Source: Distichodus sexfasciatus (lineage: Eukaryota > Chordata > Actinopteri > Characiformes > Distichodontidae). Taken from it: a stretch of 64,000 bases of DNA. Shown one piece after another: positions 57,624 through 64,000 of the stretch. Position 1 is the first letter of the stretch. Each line of letters starts with the position of its first letter. Made by a program: the position numbers and the translations under genes. The notes below the pieces were generated by a model that saw only the letters and a list, made by a program, of their open reading frames with translations, was not told where the DNA came from and did no database searches. Location of the stretch: contig JAVGVS010000007.1 of the NCBI GenBank assembly GCA_032718565.1, positions 5,014,259 through 5,078,258 of the forward strand, in the 5' to 3' direction.

Positions 57624-58284
57624 TAGATAGTGCCTAGGTACCCCAAGTGATTCACCCGGATCCATTAAATAGCTCACGAGTTACGAATTTGAGGCCTCCT
57701 TTAGCCTAAATCCATCGAGTCCTAACTACACCATGACTAAAATATAAACCCCATTGCGTACATACCTCTTATAATCATTTCAAACTCATTACAAGATCAA
57801 TACAGCCATAGTAGCAGGTATAGCTGCTGAAACTTACAGTTTGTTTGCACAACCACACTCAAAAGAGGGATCCTAAGAACTTGCAACAGAGTTGAATCCT
57901 CTTTGTGGACTACAGGACTCGGGTCAGTCGAATCAGTAGCTCGGCACAAAGCACACCGCCGGAAACATACAGCCGAATCTGAATTGCTCAAACAAGTGGG
58001 TTAGAGCTCCTCAAAGCACATGCAGTCGTGAGTGACTACGCGCGTTAACTTCCTCTAGTGTTGAAAATAAATATTTTCCACTCTGGTACCCTTGTCTTGA
58101 TACTTTGTTGTTTATTTGGAAGTGCGTTTATTCTCATCACAAGCCACGTACAGTATACTATCTTCTGTGAAAAACAAGCCATTCAGCTGGTGATTTGGCA
58201 ATACCAACTCAAGTGACTCGCACACCCACATCAGTTTAGTGAGTGATTCAGAGGGAGCCGAATCCTAAAAAGGAACCGAATATT
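57624..58284. mobile_element. Insertion splitting the Tc1 remnant (unclassified, hAT-like)
   Basis: It interrupts the Tc1 remnant and is bracketed by a repeated target sequence: ACAGCTAAAATACC at 57610-57623 and ACAGCTCAATGCC at 58285-58297. That is consistent with a target duplication of about 8 bp or more. The insert is rich in GAATC/GACTC and CCGAATC words. The 64-codon minus-strand frame inside has no domain. Its ends show no strong inverted repeat. Confidence 0.5.
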
Positions 58285-58400
58285 ACAGCTCAATGCCTAA
58301 GGGCTGCCAGGCTGTAATTGCTGCAAAAGGTGGTTTTTTGATGAAAACAAAGTTTGAAGAACATAATTAAAATTATTTTTGTCTTTCTGTCTAACATTAA
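58285..58400 (+). pseudogene. Second Tc1-type transposase remnant, 3' part
   Basis: After the insertion the frame continues as CQAVIAAKGGF with GATGAAAACAAAGTTTGAAG, the end of the same transposase, followed by the AATTAAAATTATTTTTGTC downstream region usual for this Tc1 lineage. Confidence 0.6.
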
Positions 58401-58500
58401 CTCAGGTTCTTATAGCTACCTTGAGCAAAGAACTGCATCTCAAATGTCTCTAGTCACTCTGGACAAGAGCATGTGCTAAAATGCAGCATTTCATTTATAC
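58401..58500 (+). mobile_element. SINE tail fragment, family B
   Basis: ACTCAGGTTCTTATAGCTACC, then GTCTCTAGTCACTCTGGACA and AGAGCATGTGCTAAAATGC. These words are the ordered 3' tail of a common fish tRNA-derived SINE. No head is recognisable, and Tc1 sequence lies directly upstream. Confidence 0.5.
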
Positions 58501-58656
58501 ATTTCACATATAAAAACAATGTAATGTTTGACTGAGCCCTACAAAATTATGCACTTAGAAAATACAAGTCCCTAGTGTCTTCAAAAAGTTATAAGAGCTT
58601 TCTTTTTCTGTCTTAATATATGGTAATAAAGCATAAATAATAAAGCAACTGTACAA

Positions 58657-58675
58657 CAACAACAACAACAACAAC

Positions 58676-58714
<39 letters not shown>

Positions 58715-58729
58715 TAGTAGTAGTAGTAT
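58657..58729 (+). repeat. (CAA)n(TAA)n(TAG)n microsatellite
   Basis: Three trinucleotide runs in succession: CAA units, then TAA units, then TAG units. The poly-Y/poly-C minus-strand frame is an artefact. Confidence 0.95.
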
Positions 58730-60960
58730 TGGTGCCAAAACAAAAATAGGACAACATTTGAATAAACCAACAAAGAAGCAAATAAACCTATGGGTTTCAG
58801 CAACACAACATCAAGTTTAAAACATTTGTTGACCCTCCACACCCTTGGCTTTGCTTGGTGTGGGTTAAGTTTTATTCTCTGATGGATTTGACAGCGGCAG
58901 TCAGAATATCAAATTGGTCCGGCCTTGTTTTGCTCTCCTTTTCAGGTGGGATTGTCAGTTCGGGGAAGAATTCTCCCTCAGTGCTTCTCTCTCTCTCTTT
59001 TTCTTTTGCTGCTCTTTGTAGAGCTCAACACTGGATTGAGTAATCAAGATTTTGGCAGGCAGTCAAGTGCCGGCAGGGTGGAACAGTTTAGAGAATCCTA
59101 TCTGCTGCTGTTCTGCTGCACCCTGCCAGCTTATCGCACTGACGGATTTAGAGGGCCTTGAACCATGCAAGCGAGTCCATCTACGGGGGGAAACTCCTCC
59201 AGAACACTCTTAAGATGCATTTCACCCCCCGCCAAGCACAGACAGGAGAACCCTGAGCCCTCACACCAGCAGTCAACAAAAATCATGCAGAATCAAAACC
59301 TTTTAAAATATTTACCATTCTCATCTTTTATTTGTGCTTTATTAATTTTATTTCTGATCATGATGATTGATAGCATTTCCACACATAAATTAAGAGTATT
59401 TGATGTACTCAAAATTGAGGACAATGTAAATGAAGCAAGGTGAGTATCGAAATATATAAAAATATAATTGCGCACACAGACGCACACACACATACATACC
59501 TTTCAAGAAGGTGTTCTCAGAGTAACTCTGGCTCATTAATTATTGACATGAAATTTTAATTTGAAAGGCAGATAGAGTGATCACCACTGGGACTCTCACC
59601 TTTTAATCATTTATACAAGGCATTCAGAGAGAATCGTATTGTCACTGATTAATCAGAAGCATGTTTAGTACTGTGTGAGCTGGCCTAGGGGCCGTGACAG
59701 ACTGTTAGTGTAAGTGTAATGTTCTACACAGTTCTCCTATAAATAAGAAAATAAACACTTCACTTATATTAATTTTACATCTCTCCCTCTCTCTCATCTC
59801 TACATAACAGTAGATCCACCCACAGATCTTCACTTTCACATTTTCTCTTCTTATAAAGGTTGTTGCCTTTCCCCCCTCTAGTCTCTGTGATGTGAACTGC
59901 ATGTACTGTTGTGTTTGGTATGAGTGTAAGGTTAGATGTGAGGGCACACATGGCCAAATCCAAATGTTTTCACAAGTTGCATCATAAACACTTTCAAGTA
60001 AAATAACCTGGCAAAAGGATCCCACCTGATCTTTACAATTCACCCACTTTCCTTCCGTTGATGAAGCCGAGCGAAGCCTGCTAACTCAGAGCTGACATCA
60101 AACAAGTAGCCTCTCCAGGGCACGACTCCCACTTCACTGATGTTTAACACAAAGAGGAGGGAGAGGCGGAGAGGCAGCGAGGCAGCAAGAAAGAGACGCA
60201 CCGTCCTCACCACTCACAGCCTCCTCAGAGGAGCAACTGAGAGGTGAATCATATCAGAATCTGATGAATATAATAAAGGAGTTTGAATTTCATCCATTTA
60301 TTAATTCATGCATTGTCTGTTTTAGAGTGTATTTGCAGTGACATATACATAATTATTTTATTACAATTAAAGAGCTCCAGAAGCTGTCTTTCTAAAATGT
60401 GTCATGTAGGTTTTGCTATCTATATGCAACACCCCCCACCCCCACCCCCCCATTCACCTGGCTTACATTATCTTCTATAATATCATGTTCTATTATACGT
60501 TAATCTCCATGATGAATCAGTGACCAGAACACATTCTGGTGTAGACTGGTATTATGGTGCATGAAATTATACTATGGACTTTGGGTTGACTAACATTCTG
60601 ACTAAAGTCATTTGTTTTCTGAGCAGTAATGCAAAGTGGCACCATTTGGGTAAAATAATGTATGCAGGCAGATCTGGCTTTGCACACGAAGAAAGACCAG
60701 TGTCAAATATGATACGGAATGCTAAATACAATTAAACACTGAGGTTTGGGACTGAGCAAAAGTAATTCCACAACAAGCACTTGCCTACACAGCCTCTTGT
60801 AGGCACCCCCCCCCCATTTCCTGTTTCGTTCAAAGGCATTAGTCCCCGATTTTTGTTCTGAGCGATGAAAGCAAAGACGTAAATCACATCAAGAGGTAAC
60901 AGCCAATGCATAAAGAGCTTTTTCAACAACAACAGATATGGCTCAAGCGTCACCTCCTCC
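58730..60960. other. Unique non-coding sequence
   Basis: No gene supported. The plus-strand frames at 58855-59161 overlap in two phases and have no acceptor with matching donor. C-runs lie at about 60431-60450 and 60806-60817. Confidence 0.45.
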
Positions 60961-62570
60961 ACTGACCCATGCCGCCGAGGCAGACTGGCCCGCGTAACGC
61001 TGGCCCGGAGTGCAGGCAGCGTAATCGAATCGCCATCGTGCAGCTCGCCGCTCTGAAAGGGCCTCTCTTTTTAGTGGAAGCACAGACTGGAGGTGGGTAT
61101 GTGTGAGACAGAATGGATGATGTGCATTTGTAGACACCCTAACTCAATTTGTGCAAGTCAGAGGTGGACACTTATGATATTAAGCTACACTGTGGGCCAA
61201 AAGATGCACTGAAGCCTTACAATGGGTTTTAGATTCAGAGGGTACGCATGAAATAAAACCTCTCAGGTTATCTGTCATCTCATACATAAAGAGGAACACA
61301 CACATGTAACCACATACAGACAGAGAATTTGGGTTCTTTAGACTGAAAAAAGATCCTCTATTCACAGCATTCACAGTTATTATGTGTTAGTGTTTTAAAA
61401 GACATTTTACCATGTGGCGATACATTCTGTCATTATGGTACAAGGTTTCTGATTAACTATGATCAGGAGAAACTGGTCAAGTTACTTTAAACAAGGGAGC
61501 TGCTGTTTTCACCTAAATTGCATGTGTGAAACCTTGTAAGGTCACAACTGCATTCATAATGGTGTATTGTGTACACATATAAGGCAGCTATATTCCTTAC
61601 TTTTTACTTTGAACATTGTTTCTTAACTTAATTGAGGCATTTAACTGATCATTTAAAGAGTGATTCTTGTGACATTAATGTTAATTTTGTGATACCAGTA
61701 ACACAGACAGTCACACCCCAGATTTTTTGAGCACTATAAAAACTTTTAACTGTAACCTTAACTGTTGGAAACTATTAATATGTTGCTTAGGAAAACGTCT
61801 ATAAATTATGTGTTAATTTGATATCATCACATTATTTTTTATTTGCTTATATTTGTTAACACTATCATTTAGATACTCTGTACACTGATGTTTGACTAAA
61901 GTAGACAGTATTACAAGTAACAAAGCAAGGAAGAAATGACAAAAGAAGCTATTTTTGAATTCTGATATCTATCTATCTATCTATTTTCAAACTACATTAT
62001 TGAAGTGATTTAACAACATTGCGTTGATGTCATTTTTAAATACCCTAACAAATGAACATACACCCAGTCAGTGTTTGCCTGGAGGGGAGTCCACTTACAC
62101 AGACTTATGTAGTGCTTAATAGCATGAATAATAATTTATTAAGAAATGTAAAATATTCATCAATATCAAATTAATCATTGATGCCAGATCTTTAAATTAC
62201 AGAGCGTACTTGAAGTTTGAGATGTGAGAAGTGTCTCCCACAAAGAGACAAATCCCTGTGGACATTTTACTGCCTTCACACATAACATTCCGTCCCTCAT
62301 TCTACTGAAGATTACCCTGCTCCACTATGAGCAACATTTACTTCCATTAAAATAATGTTGCTTTTTTTGTTTTGCATACAAAATACAGTGTACTATCAGA
62401 ACAAGAAAATGTAATGCAATGTGTAGACTGAAATAGTTTTTGTGAGACTGCATTTTAACTTTTCATGTGGAGTGTCTGCAGGACTGGAGTACTGTGGATC
62501 TTTCTTCAATTTACCAAACTCAAGAAACTATTACTGACCCCATCTTAAGCTACATTTTAGCATTATGATT
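60961..62570. other. Unique non-coding sequence
   Basis: The first 120 bp (about 60970-61070) keep many CpGs (CCCGCGTAACG, AATCGAATCGCCATCG), unlike their surroundings, and may be conserved or an old CpG-rich element. A (TATC)n run is at 61967-61984. The rest is AT-rich and featureless. Confidence 0.4.
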
Positions 62571-62640
62571 CAATATTCAAAGTTTAACAGTCACGTATAG
62601 GAATTAATGTACAATGAAATTCTTATTTGGATTCATACTT
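62571..62640 (-). mobile_element. LINE 3' tail fragment (L2-type), worn
   Basis: AATATTCAAAGTTTAACAGTC then GTACAATGAAATTCTTATTTG resembles the 'ATTCAA...TTTATTGTCAC...ACAATGAAATTCTTA' end of L2-type tails. It is too short and diverged to place in a subfamily. Confidence 0.4.
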
Positions 62641-63044
62641 GTGACGGAAACTCTTCATCTGGGTAAAGCTGGGGAAATGAAGCAGGTAGATTATATGCAT
62701 GATTCATGTTTAAATTAGATTCAGAATTACACACCAGGTATAATGCGGTGTACACTGGTGAAGATGTGTGGGCAATGGCACTGTGACATGACCACAGTAT
62801 GGCAACTACACCCTTCCTCAAGCCCCCTACATGGTCATGAAATGCCAGAGAGTAAAAGGTTTCAGAGAGGTTTTCGATTTAGTATTTAGCACATTTTCTA
62901 TATCTGTATGTGCACTGTATAGACTCTACAGTATGTTGAAACAACAGTCATTTCATTAATCAAATGCTTGTGACCTTGCTCTTCTTTGTAGTTTTGTTTT
63001 TCTCAGATTTATGTTTCCAGAGTAATTTACATTTCCTAGGTTTA
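62641..63044. other. Unique non-coding sequence
   Basis: The 62-codon minus-strand frame (62633-62821) has no domain. No feature supported. Confidence 0.4.
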
Positions 63045-63190
63045 AAGGGCTGTCTCCCTGGAGCAAGTTGGGGTAAAGGATCATGCTCAGGGGCTCGACT
63101 GTGCTAGTGCTGAAGGTGGGATAATGCTGGAACCACTAACTTCTTGGTCTATAGTGGTGTATCTTACCACTCTAGGCCACCACCAAGTAC
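63045..63190 (-). mobile_element. tRNA-derived SINE-like repeat, worn
   Basis: The order GAGCAAGTTGGGGTAAAGGA, CATGCTCAGGGGCTCGAC, TGCTGGAACCACTAAC (worn B-box complement) and ATCTTACCACTCTAGGCCACC is that of a frequent fish repeat with a tRNA-like head read on the minus strand. Confidence 0.55.
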
Positions 63191-63639
63191 CAGGGTGGTA
63201 GATAGCGCTCATGTGGGTCACCTACAGGTGCTGCAAGTAACTTTCTGTCACATGATTATTCTGTTTCACAAAACTTTGCATGCTCATTTTTATGATTTAA
63301 GAATGAAAGCATGGAAATTAACTCTTTAATGTGTATCATCCACTTGCATAGACTACGATCCTTAGGTTTTGATATAGTGCTCATCTTTCATGCATTAAAA
63401 AGATAAAACCATACATGGAAAAAAATGTATGAATTTTCATATAATTTTCTTCTTCTTGTATTTTACATGAACGGACGATGTACATTCAGTATTTAACAAG
63501 TTCCATTTAAGACATCAAATTTATCAAACTCTATTATCCAGTTCCACTCCCATATTATACATTGTTTCAACTAGTTAATATAGGTCTATGAGCTCCACTA
63601 AACATCTCTCCGAAGTAGTTTGCTGAAAATAACTCTCAG
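63191..63639. other. AT-rich non-coding sequence
   Basis: No gene, RNA or repeat recognised. Confidence 0.4.
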
Positions 63640-64000
63640 ATTTGGCATTTTCACCTGCTTTTTACCCCTCTGTTTCAGTCCCTTTCAGAACAGGCTGGTT
63701 CTCATTAGTATTTCTAAATGCAAATGAGCTGCTGCTGCCCACGTCACACTCCAGAACTGAGGCGTAGGCAGCACGGCAAGAGTTTACCTCACATGAAAAC
63801 AATCGACATGGCTGCTGCTAACAGACCATCCCTACAGCCATACATGTTCAACACAACACTCCGCTCATACACTTCTTAATTGCAATTCCTACATTAGAGC
63901 TTGCAAGAAAACATGGCGGATCAGGAAGCACCAGCAGTGCTACCTGGTGGGCAGAGGTTCTCAGACAGGAGCGTGGAGTTATTCAAATGTCACCTACTGT
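63640..64000. mobile_element. Probable DNA-transposon remnant at window edge
   Basis: CTGTTTCAGTCCCTTTCAG, AACAGGCTGGTTCTCATTAG and AATGCAAATGAGCTGCTGC in this order match what I recall of a common fish DNA repeat. The downstream part contains ATGGCGGATCAGGAAG. The window ends inside it, so neither terminus can be matched. Confidence 0.35.

Noticed and set aside
1..64000. CRISPR array, bacterial operon, phage or integron
   Set aside because: No spaced identical short repeats, no operon structure and no prokaryotic signals. The sequence is animal nuclear DNA.

Overview
The window looks like vertebrate, almost certainly teleost fish, nuclear DNA. It is AT-rich and CpG-poor, has no bacterial-style gene packing, and is full of long CA, GA, TTA, TTTA and AT microsatellites. 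Its interspersed repeats are typical of fish: non-LTR elements of the L2/Rex1 group with short tandem-repeat 3' ends, Tc1/mariner pieces, Harbinger- and hAT-like non-autonomous transposons, and several tRNA-headed SINEs, one of them DANA/mermaid-like. The DANA-like head and the character of the other SINE tails hint at an ostariophysan (carp, characin, catfish or electric-fish relative), but that is inference from memory of the families.

No host gene can be named. Nearly all open frames are short chance frames, readings of simple repeats, or transposon protein. The best host-gene candidate is a possible first coding exon at 55891-56076 (+): a pyrimidine tract and CAG acceptor, a start with in-frame upstream stops, a signal-peptide-like leader, 58 open codons, and a GTAAGA donor. 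Two weaker candidates are a CpG-rich open segment at 54044-54286 (-) and an open frame at 25911-26264 (-).

Layout. 1-14.8 kb: unique sequence, microsatellites, and a local tandem duplication at 11499-12300. 14.8-22.3 kb: a Harbinger-type element (14839-15634), two SINE copies in opposite orientations, a 0.6-kb polypurine block, a LINE 3' remnant and a long inverted repeat around a microsatellite (22129-22278). 22.3-31.4 kb: a second polypurine block and unique segments that read like conserved noncoding DNA. 31.4-37.9 kb: a hAT-like element, a 5'-truncated L2 copy, SINEs, and a palindromic MITE nested in an older repeat. 37.9-48.3 kb: a Harbinger-like element with a possible Myb-like remnant, foldbacks, another MITE, a GC-richer segment with three SOX-like sites, and a duplicated 96-bp conserved-looking block (45683-45778 and 46310-46405). 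48.3-58.5 kb: a nearly complete but broken L2 element with endonuclease and reverse transcriptase, L2 tail fragments, the candidate exons, and a stack of nested Tc1 elements. 58.5-64 kb: mostly unique sequence with a few repeat remnants.

Taken together this reads as an intergenic region or large intron. Islands of unusually non-repetitive, homeodomain-motif-rich sequence suggest possible long-range regulatory DNA. That last step needs cross-species alignment and is not proven here.
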